From contig CAKRRX010000156.1 in the NCBI GenBank assembly GCA_934394595.1, positions 1 to 5,825 of the forward strand: a DNA stretch of 5,825 nucleotides, in the 5' to 3' direction. The notes under the pieces were generated by a model. That model had not been told where the DNA came from and searched no databases. It saw nothing but the letters and a program-made list of their open reading frames with translations. Of the stretch, positions 1 through 5,825 are shown in pieces; positions within the stretch are counted from its first letter, which is position 1; every line of letters starts with the position of its first letter. The position numbers and the translations under genes were made by a program. The DNA is from an uncultured Blautia sp. GTDB taxonomy: Bacteria > Bacillota > Clostridia > Lachnospirales > Lachnospiraceae.

Positions 1-1394
1 GCGGCATCCATACTGTCGTCAATTTCTCCATCTATAATTTCTGATGAAGAACTGTCATCCAGAGGTTCCATATTGTCTCCTTCAGAATATTCGCTGCTGT
101 CATCGTAGGCTCCGTCCATATAGGATTCACCGTCACTATCCAGGTCCAGACTTTCGTCGCTTTCCATCTCAGAAATATCTTTTGCAGTCATTCCCTCTAC
201 CAAAGTATCAGAAGGGAATGCAATACTGTCATCTTCTGTCAGGCCGTCTACGATCTCATATTCGGACAGATTATCATCATGCTGTCCCAGGATCACAGAG
301 CGCTTCTCCAGTCTTCCCTTAGAATCGGCTGCCCATACATATGGATTCTCTGTGTCTGCATCCACAATGTAATAATCTCCGATCCAGATACCACTCTTCT
401 TCTCTTCCTGTCCTTCATCCATCTCAATATAAACGTGCTGTCCAAGCATAAGCCCCTCTGAAGAATCCAGTGTAACATAAAAAGGATAGGTACTGGAGCT
501 GGTAGTATCATCACCGCTGGACATTCCCCAATAGCTGTTGTTACTGTTGCTGTTGGAAGAATTCTGCTCGTCCACCGCTCCCATGGTGCCATGCCAGATC
601 TGACTGTCATCTGCTCTGGAACGGATCAGCACTGCAGAACCTGGAACGATAGTATTTCGGTTCTGCTCATTGACCATTCCCTTGATCCGGTATGCACCTG
701 TACTGAGGATGGTGATAAACGCATTGTCGGAAGAATCAGAACTGCCATAATCATAACTCATACTGTCATCCAATGTGTCTCCATCATCACTTCCAAGCTT
801 GCTGGTATCGATCTTCTGGATCACACCATCGATCTCGCTGCGTACCTCTGTATCAGTGGTCGCTGCCTGAAGCTTGTCGATCTCTGCCTGCTTACTGACC
901 TGATCGTACTCATTCTTCTTCAGGTTCATCTTATTGGTCTCAATCTCAATAGTGTAAGAAAGCTGATTATTCTTATTAGCTTTTTTCTTTTCCTTCTCAA
1001 GGGTTTTGATCTGCTCATTGAGGCTTAATGCCTCATTTTTCAGGCGGTCAAGGGCAAGCTGCGCTTCCTTCAGGCTGTCCTCAATGCTGCTCAGATCATA
1101 TTCAAAAAGCAGCTGACCCTTCTTTACTTCATCTCCAGTCTTTACCTTGACTTCTGTAACAGTCCTTCCGCTTTCAATATTTACCTTTACTGTGTCCTGG
1201 GGTTCCACTACCCCTGCAAAACGATTCAGCACACCGGAGTCCTCTCCGATCAGAGTGCTGATCTTCGTCACATATGCCACTTCTTTAGAGGCTGATGAAC
1301 TGGCATAATTCTCTTTATAATAATACCATCCACCGACACCAGCTGCCCCGGCAATGATAAGGATCCCCCCGATGACAAAAAACTTTTTTTTCAT
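1..1394 (-). CDS. Membrane-fusion (periplasmic adaptor-like) subunit of a MacA/HlyD-type efflux transporter, 3' end cut by the window
   Basis: The frame stays open from an ATG at 1394 to the left edge, giving 464 complete codons without a stop. The start follows a strong GGGAGGT ribosome site. Residues 1-26 are a short basic start plus one hydrophobic segment, so the protein is probably anchored in the membrane with its bulk outside the cell. Residues 67-100 form the first half of a lipoyl-like hairpin domain (VKVKTGDEVKKGQLLFEYD). Residues 101-178 are a charged coiled coil, and 183-197 (EVRSEIDGVIQKID) are the returning lipoyl half. A beta-barrel region (about 224-326) and a membrane-proximal region (about 334-403) follow. 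This is the order of MacA/HlyD adaptors, which link an inner transporter to the exterior. Three acidic or Ser/Asn-rich stretches (201-223, 277-301, 406 onward) are unusual. Known clostridial relatives are followed by an ABC ATPase and a MacB/FtsX-like permease; here that would lie beyond the left edge. The transported substrate cannot be told. Confidence 0.9.
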   Translation of the reverse strand, partial: MKKKFFVIGGILIIAGAAGVGGWYYYKENYASSSASKEVAYVTKISTLIGEDSGVLNRFAGVVEPQDTVKVNIESGRTVTEVKVKTGDEVKKGQLLFEYDLSSIEDSLKEAQLALDRLKNEALSLNEQIKTLEKEKKKANKNNQLSYTIEIETNKMNLKKNEYDQVSKQAEIDKLQAATTDTEVRSEIDGVIQKIDTSKLGSDDGDTLDDSMSYDYGSSDSSDNAFITILSTGAYRIKGMVNEQNRNTIVPGSAVLIRSRADDSQIWHGTMGAVDEQNSSNSNSNNSYWGMSSGDDTTSSSTYPFYVTLDSSEGLMLGQHVYIEMDEGQEEKKSGIWIGDYYIVDADTENPYVWAADSKGRLEKRSVILGQHDDNLSEYEIVDGLTEDDSIAFPSDTLVEGMTAKDISEMESDESLDLDSDGESYMDGAYDDSSEYSEGDNMEPLDDSSSSEIIDGEIDDSMDA

Positions 1395-1398
1395 GGTT

Positions 1399-1405
1399 AC
1401 CTCCC
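1399..1405 (-). promoter_or_regulatory. Ribosome binding site of the adaptor gene
   Basis: On the minus strand GGGAGGT lies four bases before the ATG at 1394. It is close to the ideal anti-16S complement and fixes the start codon. Confidence 0.85.
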
Positions 1406-1435
1406 ATACTGTTCTTGTGTATCGTGATCAATTGC

Positions 1436-1466
1436 ATTATAGCAGATAAACTGCCTCTTCTGTCAT
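1436..1466 (-). promoter_or_regulatory. Promoter of the adaptor gene, extended -10 with a long spacer
   Basis: The minus strand carries a perfect TATAAT (1436-1441) preceded by TGC, an extended -10. The best -35 is ATGACA (1461-1466), giving a spacer of 19 bases rather than 17. Transcription would start near 1429, leaving a leader of about 35 bases. The extended -10 may compensate for the weak, distant -35; a long spacer is also seen at promoters that need an activator. The -10 is well supported, the -35 less so. Confidence 0.6.
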
Positions 1467-1470
1467 CTGC
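1442..1470. repeat. Inverted repeat GCAGAT-N17-ATCTGC in the adaptor promoter
   Basis: GCAGAT at 1442-1447 and ATCTGC at 1465-1470 are perfect inverted copies abutting the -10 and overlapping the -35 of the adaptor promoter. A shorter dyad, GCAG-N5-CTGC (1442-1454), is nested inside. A third GCAGAT occurs at 1521-1526, within a 9-base direct repeat ATAGCAGAT (1439-1447 and 1518-1526). The placement suits an operator, but six-base arms can occur by chance. Confidence 0.35.
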
Positions 1471-1538
1471 ATTTACCTGGTACAACGAAAATTAAGTAAC
1501 CGCTATACCTGTCTATCATAGCAGATTCGGAAAAAAAA

Positions 1539-1550
1539 AGAAAGCTTTCT
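1539..1550. repeat. Perfect 12-base palindrome AGAAAGCTTTCT
   Basis: A perfect 12-base palindrome lies mid-way in the divergent intergenic region, immediately after a run of nine adenines (1531-1539). It is not followed by a T tract on the plus strand; on the minus strand it is followed by TTTTTTTTT, so it could also act as a weak hairpin. An operator role is possible but unproven. Confidence 0.35.
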
Positions 1551-1608
1551 GTAGCAACAATACATTTTTCACAAATTTTTCATTCTTTTTTTAGAAATAT
1601 CGTATAAA

Positions 1609-1634
1609 TTTTAGGGATTTTTGACTTTTAGGGA
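1609..1634. repeat. Direct repeat TTTTAGGGA upstream of and overlapping the lipoprotein -35
   Basis: TTTTAGGGA occurs at 1609-1617 and 1626-1634, 17 bases apart start to start. The two copies flank the -35 hexamer, the second sharing its last base. A related TTTTAGAAA lies at 1589-1597. Tandem half-sites at this location are typical of response-regulator binding, but the surrounding AT richness makes chance similarity plausible. Confidence 0.35.
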
Positions 1635-1649
1635 AAAAAATGGTATACT
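1621..1649 (+). promoter_or_regulatory. SigA-type promoter of the lipoprotein gene
   Basis: TTGACT (1621-1626) and TATACT (1644-1649) are separated by exactly 17 bases, and TGG precedes the -10, making it an extended -10. Each hexamer differs from consensus at one position. Transcription should start near 1656, leaving a leader of about 30 bases. Confidence 0.8.
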
Positions 1650-1671
1650 GTAGCCACTTATTTACAACGAA

Positions 1672-1678
1672 AGGAAAG
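1672..1678 (+). promoter_or_regulatory. Ribosome binding site of the lipoprotein gene
   Basis: AGGAAAG lies seven bases before the ATG at 1686. It supports this start over the overlapping ATG at 1640, which sits within the promoter and would make an unrelated frame. Confidence 0.65.
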
Positions 1679-1685
1679 AGTTTGT

Positions 1686-2810
1686 ATGAAGTCAGTCAAA
1701 TGTCTGCTTCCTCTTCTTTTTCTCATAGCGGTCCTTTTTTGCGGATGTACCAGCAGGGAAGAGAAAAAGATCGAAGAAGTCATAAAACGAGAACTGGATC
1801 TTTTAAAGAATCTGGATTCTGACACCACACAGAAATACCTCTCCTATCAGGAGCTTTTTGAAGACGGAACGAAAGACAAGGCTCAGTCAGCCACAATAGA
1901 AGAAGTCTTTTCCCTCTTTTTCCAGGAATTTGATTACAAGATCCTGGATATCAACGTTGACAAGGATAAAAATACCGCTCAGGCAGATCTTCGCCTGGTC
2001 ACACTGGATGCAGGCTCTCTTGCAAGGGATTTTTCAGCAGAACAGCTAAAAAAAGAAATTTCTCAGGCAGCCACCGGTCAGACAGAGGATACTGGCCTGA
2101 CAGTTTCCGTAGAGGAGCGCTACAAAATACTGGATGACCTTTTAAAGTCCAAAGATTACCAGACTGTGGAACGCAGCTGCACTATCACACTTACCGCTTC
2201 CTCAGACGACACAGAGGATAACTGGGAGATCAAGCGTACCTACTCTCTGGAAAATGACCTTGTTGGCGGTCTTATGACCTATCTTACAGATCCGGATATC
2301 CTTCCTCCGGAAGATACTCTTTTGATTTATCTTGATACTCTGAAAAATATGACAACAGAAGAACTGGGCAATTATCTGAACACTGATTCTATTATCAGCA
2401 CAGAAGATCCTGCCAAGATCCAGCTGGCACAGGCACTTGTTGAGCAGGTTTATTCCTGTTTTGATTACGAGGTCAAAGATACCACAGTTTCCGGGTACCA
2501 TGCTTCTGTGAAAGTGGACATCACTACCTTTGACAGTGATGCTATTCTGGACAGCTATCAGAAGGAACTGGATACATATCTGGCATCAGCAGATGCTGTG
2601 ATCGACGGTTCCCAAAAGCGCTATGAAACATCTTACCAGATGCTTCTGGATACTATTCAGTCTAACAAAGCGAAAAAAACTGTGGAAACCACCTTCAATC
2701 TCATCAATGACGGAGCATCCTGGAAGCTGGATGATGCAGGGATCGTCTTTGGGGAAGCTTTATTTGGAACTTTAAGCACAAATCCTGTGGAAGAGGAAAG
2801 TGCTGAGTGA
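1686..2810 (+). CDS. Secreted lipoprotein with two tandem copies of one domain (DUF5105-like), function unknown
   Basis: The 374-residue product begins with a lipoprotein signal: K2 and K5, a hydrophobic core at 7-18, then a lipobox FCGC with Cys21 as the probable lipidated residue. Phe at -3 and Cys at -2 are atypical but tolerable. The mature part is acidic and has no further membrane segment, so it should be tethered outside the cytoplasmic membrane. Residues about 27-200 and 208-364 are two copies of one domain. Each has an N-terminal helix, an FDY[KE][IV]-x-D strand (82 and 259), an alternating strand ending in T-x-D or T-F-D, a long helix, and a final T-x-x-x-x-x-x-W strand. The fold resembles the small NTF2-like/DUF5105 lipoprotein domains common in Clostridia; that assignment is from memory, not a search. 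It has its own promoter and is divergent from the efflux adaptor. Ligand and role are unknown. Confidence 0.9.
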   Translation: MKSVKCLLPLLFLIAVLFCGCTSREEKKIEEVIKRELDLLKNLDSDTTQKYLSYQELFEDGTKDKAQSATIEEVFSLFFQEFDYKILDINVDKDKNTAQADLRLVTLDAGSLARDFSAEQLKKEISQAATGQTEDTGLTVSVEERYKILDDLLKSKDYQTVERSCTITLTASSDDTEDNWEIKRTYSLENDLVGGLMTYLTDPDILPPEDTLLIYLDTLKNMTTEELGNYLNTDSIISTEDPAKIQLAQALVEQVYSCFDYEVKDTTVSGYHASVKVDITTFDSDAILDSYQKELDTYLASADAVIDGSQKRYETSYQMLLDTIQSNKAKKTVETTFNLINDGASWKLDDAGIVFGEALFGTLSTNPVEEESAE

Positions 2811-2853
2811 AACTCCTTTCTTTTCTACTTTAATACGGACAAAATAAAAAATC

Positions 2854-2902
2854 AGGGTATTGTATAATCATCAGTTTGGATAATTATACAACACCCTTTT
2901 TT
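2854..2902. terminator. Bidirectional rho-independent terminator between convergent genes
   Basis: Arms 2854-2868 and 2883-2897 pair over 15 positions with a single A-C mismatch (2859/2892), closing a 14-base loop. The GGG/CCC base is followed on the plus strand by six T (2897-2902). On the minus strand the stem is followed by TGATTTTTTATTTT, so it can end both the lipoprotein transcript, whose stop lies 43 bases before, and the convergent surface-protein transcript, whose stop lies about 14 bases before. Confidence 0.9.
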
Positions 2903-2915
2903 AGACCTTAACCCT

Positions 2916-5489
2916 TTACTTCACGGTTTTGTACTTTGCACCTTTACTCATTCCTTTAGCTTTCAGAAGTTTCTTATATCTTCCAAGAACCTTTTTGTGA
3001 GCTGCCACATTTGCCTTTTTATAAGTGCCGTAAAAAGCTTTTGCGCCTACGTTGTCAGCTGTAAGACGATCTGTTTTTATTGTGATTTTTTTCAGCCTTT
3101 TACAGTTGTAGAAGGCCTGCCTGCCAATTTTGTTCACCTTTGAAGGAATTGTGATCTCAGCTATGGCAGAACCGTAAAATGCACGATTTCCGATCACCGT
3201 TACATTTGTTCCAATTTTTACGGATATAACCGTTTTCTTGTTCTTAAATGCATTGTCTCCTATTTCCGTAACTTTATAGGTTTTGCCTCCGTAAGTAATA
3301 GTTTTTGGTATTGTAATTTCTGCTTTCAGAGAAATTGGCTGTGTGTAACGTACAGATTTTTTATTTTTCAGCACAACGTAAATACCGTTGGTTTTGGTGT
3401 CTTTTATTTTTAATCCAGCTTTTATGACCTTAATCTTAGGAATTTTTTCTGTCTTTACCGTTCCACATACCGTACATGTGTATGACCTTTTTCCTGTTTT
3501 CTTCGTAGTCGCTGCTGTAATCGTTTTGGCTTTTCCCCAGCGATGTGCTGTTTTACAGGAAAGTGGGATCCACTTGCTGTCTTTGCCGGCGAATGCACGC
3601 CTTTTTTGGACCGTCCAGGTTTTATCATCTGCCGGGTAATAGAATGTTTTGTTTGCAACAGCAATCTCTTTCGCCATTTCCGCTGGTGCAGAACCCAGGA
3701 AAATTACCTCACAAGCTGCATCCGGAAGTATATAATAGGCTTCTTTTCCAATCTTTCTTACACTTCCCGGAATGATAAGTTCCTCTAAATTATCGAACCA
3801 GGTAAACATGCTTGCGCCGATAGAGGTGATTCCTTCTTTTATTTCGACTGATTTCACCCAGTCTCTATATATGTAAGTTTCACTTGTAGTCACATGTCTG
3901 GTAGTATATTTGTCTATCCAGCCGATGGGATTTGGGGAATAGTGCAGATCCCACAATTCCCCTTTTCCAGATATCACCAGTTTTCTGGTAACACTGTTGT
4001 ATTCCCAGAATGCCTGATCTCCGCACTGTCCCCGAATGATATTCTTCAGGGATGGAGTAATGTCGTACTTCGCTTTTCCACATTTCTTACATACATACTT
4101 TGCCTCTCCAGACTCTGTATCAGTAGGGGAGAGCAGCCATGTATCAAGCTTCCATTCATGCTTGCCTCCATCATCGGTTCCGCCAATGGTGGTGGGGACC
4201 TTCGCTCCGGTCAGATAATGTTCGATCAGGTCTGGAAGATCGCATTCCCCATGAATTCCATAAATGATCTCATTGTTGGCATTGACCAGAAATATAGTCG
4301 GTGAACTGATAAAACTATACTTGATTCCACTTTCCAGTTCCATATCCATGAAAGCATCATAGCATACCTCATCAGTTGACTGGCAGAAAGTAAAGCTTTT
4401 GCAATTTGCAAATGTACTGACCGTCTTTTGGGGTGATGCGTCAGAACTCGCTTCTACATAGATCAGATCTACATTTGAATAACTGAGATTTTTCATTTTC
4501 TCCATCAATGCCAACGTATAAGGACAATTATATCCGTTATAGGTAAAAACAATGACCTTTGCTTTTCCTTTCGTGTTCAGAGTCAGCTTTCCACCACCTA
4601 TTTTGGGCAAAACCCGTTTCGGGACATGGCCCAGAATATCCGTTTTCCCGGAAGCTTTCTCTCCCCATTTGGTACCTGCAAGGGGATATTTGGCGGAAAA
4701 AGAGGCATTGTGAAACTGATCGTCTGCATTTTTATGACCTGTAAAATCATCTGATCCACACAGGAAATACTTGTAATCTCCCAAATAGAGCGCTTCTGTA
4801 TCCCAGGTGCTGTCAAGGAGGTAATATTTTCCGTCTACTTTAGCAATGTTCCAGGCATGGTCAAGAGAATCGCTGCTGATGATCCTGGCATCAATTCCCG
4901 CTTCCAGACAAAGGCGGTAAAAAGTCATTGTATAGCCCTGGCACACCGCACGTTTGTCTACCAACGCTCCATAGGCAGAGAACTGATTCTCTGCTCCCAG
5001 ATCATATTCCACATTACGGATCAGCCATTTATATATGGCCAGCACTTTGTCACGTTCGGAAACATTACTGCTTTTTAGCTGCAGAGATTGTACCATTTGG
5101 GAAACAATGCGGTCTATTTTATTTTCCTGATCCACAGTTGTCCTGTACTCAAAATAATAGTTTATTATCCAGCTGCCATCTTCCCTGGAATAAAAAGTAG
5201 GATGTTTGTAGCCTACACTGTATTTCAGATAATCGCCCTCTTTGGGATTACCGGTATGGGCAAAAATATCTGTCATGTTATTCAGGTCAAGCTGCTTTTT
5301 CACATCAGCTGACACTTCAATTTCAATCTCATTGACCCTGTTTACTGCCTGCTTCCTTACATAGGCGACTGCTTCAGATGCATTGTTGTATTGTGCATAT
5401 ACAACCGTATTTCCAACAAGAATATACAGCCATAGCATCACACTGAACGCCCAAAAATACATCCATTTTTTTTCACATTTTAGATCCAT
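2916..5489 (-). CDS. Exported multidomain protein: transglutaminase-like, thioredoxin-like and BspA-type leucine-rich repeats
   Basis: The 857-residue product starts at an ATG behind an AAGGGGGAA ribosome site. Residues 10-32 are a signal peptide with a likely cut after VYA (Ala32). Residues about 145-232 are a transglutaminase-like/cysteine protease fold with the full triad: Cys183 (AVCQGY), His211 (DHAWN) and Asp226 (LLDSTWD). Residues about 309-427 look thioredoxin-like: a VIVFTYNGYNCPYT strand-helix start with Cys322 and Thr325, and the cis-proline loop SSPTIFLV (Pro397). Two ribbon cassettes, H-x-W then C-x-x-C-G, lie at 444-471 and 649-676. Residues 486-514 carry the GxCGxxxxW...LxISGxG motif typical of BspA proteins. 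LRR_5-type repeats follow at 545-628 and 735-822 (ITSIG, KIGRQAFYNC). The C-terminus is very lysine-rich, without LPXTG. A wall-associated protein acting on peptide or protein substrates is likely; the substrate is unknown. Confidence 0.93.
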   Translation of the reverse strand: MDLKCEKKWMYFWAFSVMLWLYILVGNTVVYAQYNNASEAVAYVRKQAVNRVNEIEIEVSADVKKQLDLNNMTDIFAHTGNPKEGDYLKYSVGYKHPTFYSREDGSWIINYYFEYRTTVDQENKIDRIVSQMVQSLQLKSSNVSERDKVLAIYKWLIRNVEYDLGAENQFSAYGALVDKRAVCQGYTMTFYRLCLEAGIDARIISSDSLDHAWNIAKVDGKYYLLDSTWDTEALYLGDYKYFLCGSDDFTGHKNADDQFHNASFSAKYPLAGTKWGEKASGKTDILGHVPKRVLPKIGGGKLTLNTKGKAKVIVFTYNGYNCPYTLALMEKMKNLSYSNVDLIYVEASSDASPQKTVSTFANCKSFTFCQSTDEVCYDAFMDMELESGIKYSFISSPTIFLVNANNEIIYGIHGECDLPDLIEHYLTGAKVPTTIGGTDDGGKHEWKLDTWLLSPTDTESGEAKYVCKKCGKAKYDITPSLKNIIRGQCGDQAFWEYNSVTRKLVISGKGELWDLHYSPNPIGWIDKYTTRHVTTSETYIYRDWVKSVEIKEGITSIGASMFTWFDNLEELIIPGSVRKIGKEAYYILPDAACEVIFLGSAPAEMAKEIAVANKTFYYPADDKTWTVQKRRAFAGKDSKWIPLSCKTAHRWGKAKTITAATTKKTGKRSYTCTVCGTVKTEKIPKIKVIKAGLKIKDTKTNGIYVVLKNKKSVRYTQPISLKAEITIPKTITYGGKTYKVTEIGDNAFKNKKTVISVKIGTNVTVIGNRAFYGSAIAEITIPSKVNKIGRQAFYNCKRLKKITIKTDRLTADNVGAKAFYGTYKKANVAAHKKVLGRYKKLLKAKGMSKGAKYKTVK

Positions 5490-5493
5490 AAAA

Positions 5494-5502
5494 TTCCCCC
5501 TT
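5494..5502 (-). promoter_or_regulatory. Ribosome binding site of the surface-protein gene
   Basis: On the minus strand AAGGGGGAA precedes the ATG at 5489 by four bases. It selects this start over the internal ATG at codon 10, which would remove the basic N-terminal region of the signal peptide. Confidence 0.7.
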
Positions 5503-5564
5503 CATTTTTCCTTCTTTTGTTTCCGATTGCCTTTGATCCTGATTTTTCTCATCATTTTAATAAT

Positions 5565-5592
5565 ATCATATCTGTCCCCTATAAAAAAGCAA
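5565..5592 (-). promoter_or_regulatory. Candidate promoter of the surface-protein gene
   Basis: TATGAT (5565-5570) is the best -10 on the minus strand upstream of the gene. TTGCTT (5587-5592), 16 bases away, is a weak -35 and lies in the T tract of the aspS terminator. The pair would give a leader of about 70 bases. The region is AT-rich, so other -10 choices (such as TATTAT at 5560-5565) cannot be excluded. Confidence 0.3.
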
Positions 5593-5636
5593 AAATCGCT
5601 ACAAAACCTGAAAATGCAGGCAATGTAACGATTTTT
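5583..5636 (-). terminator. Rho-independent terminator of aspS
   Basis: On the minus strand a stem pairs AAAAATCG (5629-5636) with CGATTTTT (5591-5598), continues with four more pairs past one mismatch, has a three-by-three internal loop, and ends in a CCTG/CAGG tip with a six-base loop (5611-5616). It is followed by a T-rich tail running to 5583. It begins about 16 bases after the aspS stop, so aspS transcription should end before the surface-protein gene. The AAAAA/TTTTT base makes it able to work in both directions. Confidence 0.75.
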
Positions 5637-5651
5637 ACCATTATTTTTAAA

Positions 5652-5825
5652 TTACAGTGTTTCTTCTGTAGTCTCTTCTTTTTCTACTTCCAGTCCCAGC
5701 TCATCAAGCTGTGCCTCGCTTACACGCTGTGGAGCCTGTGTCATCAGGCAGGAAGCATCTTTCACCTTCGGGAATGCGATCACGTCACGGATGCTGTCAA
5801 CCTTGGCGATGAGCATCACCAGACG
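5652..5825 (-). CDS. aspS: Aspartate--tRNA ligase, C-terminal end only
   Basis: The last 57 codons and a TAA stop are present; the 5' part lies beyond the right edge. The fragment begins [20 protein letters not shown] and continues [23 protein letters not shown], which is the conserved end of bacterial aspartyl-tRNA synthetase. RLVML belongs to class II motif 3, whose arginine contacts ATP, and the IRDVIAFPK and LM-x-AP stretches are hallmarks of the bacterial type. The enzyme is cytoplasmic and charges tRNA-Asp with aspartate. The last eleven residues ([11 protein letters not shown]) are an acidic tail past the usual end. Whether this is a discriminating or non-discriminating enzyme cannot be told from this piece. 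It is followed by its own terminator, so it is not co-transcribed with the surface-protein gene. Confidence 0.93.
   Translation of the reverse strand, partial: RLVMLIAKVDSIRDVIAFPKVKDASCLMTQAPQRVSEAQLDELGLEVEKEETTEETL

Noticed and set aside
293..610. Minus-strand frame of 105 codons
   Set aside because: It lies out of frame inside the adaptor gene and gives no family-like sequence.
591..1028. Plus-strand frame of 145 codons
   Set aside because: It is antisense to the adaptor gene, whose full-length frame gives coherent lipoyl, coiled-coil and barrel domains; the plus frame has no ribosome site and no recognisable domain.
1640..1822. Plus-strand frame of 60 codons starting before the lipoprotein
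   Set aside because: Its ATG overlaps the extended -10 of the lipoprotein promoter, so it would not be transcribed from it, and it lacks a ribosome site.
2202..2501. Minus-strand frame of 99 codons within the lipoprotein gene
   Set aside because: Antisense shadow with no ribosome site or domain; the plus frame has a signal peptide and an internal domain duplication.
2854..2902. Large stem-loop considered as a small RNA or riboswitch
   Set aside because: Its position between two convergent stops and the T tracts on both sides explain it fully as a shared terminator.
3894..4304. Plus-strand frame of 136 codons
   Set aside because: Antisense to the ribbon and leucine-rich part of the surface protein; no domain and no ribosome site.
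5490..5651. Searched for a riboswitch or T-box leader next to aspS
   Set aside because: The region is downstream of aspS, not upstream, and its structure is a simple hairpin with a T tail; no T-box or riboswitch core is visible.

Overview
The window looks like chromosomal DNA of a Gram-positive gut-type Clostridia, most likely Lachnospiraceae. This is an inference from protein character: a Gram-positive membrane-fusion adaptor, a lysine-rich BspA-type leucine-rich-repeat surface protein, a Clostridia-style lipoprotein, and strong AGGAGG-like ribosome sites with AT-rich intergenic DNA. I see no mobile element, CRISPR array, tRNA or rRNA.

Layout, left to right. Positions 1-1394 (minus) hold most of a membrane-fusion/periplasmic-adaptor type protein of a MacA/HlyD-like efflux system, whose 3' end lies outside the window. 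Positions 1395-1685 are a divergent promoter region with two recognisable promoters facing apart and several short repeats that could be operators. Positions 1686-2810 (plus) encode a 374-residue lipoprotein made of two copies of one domain. A strong hairpin at 2854-2902 separates it from a convergent gene, 2916-5489 (minus), which encodes an 857-residue exported protein: transglutaminase-like domain, thioredoxin-like domain, two His/Cys ribbon cassettes and BspA-type leucine-rich repeats. Positions 5490-5651 hold this gene's leader and the terminator of the upstream gene. Positions 5652-5825 (minus) are the last 57 codons of aspartyl-tRNA synthetase (aspS).

The genes do not form one operon. 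The adaptor and the lipoprotein are divergent and could share regulation. The adaptor is probably followed, beyond the left edge, by its ABC ATPase and permease. The large surface protein appears to be a single-gene unit between two terminators. The most unusual item is its domain order, especially a thioredoxin-like module with one active-site cysteine (C-P-Y-T) inserted between a complete transglutaminase triad and the repeats.
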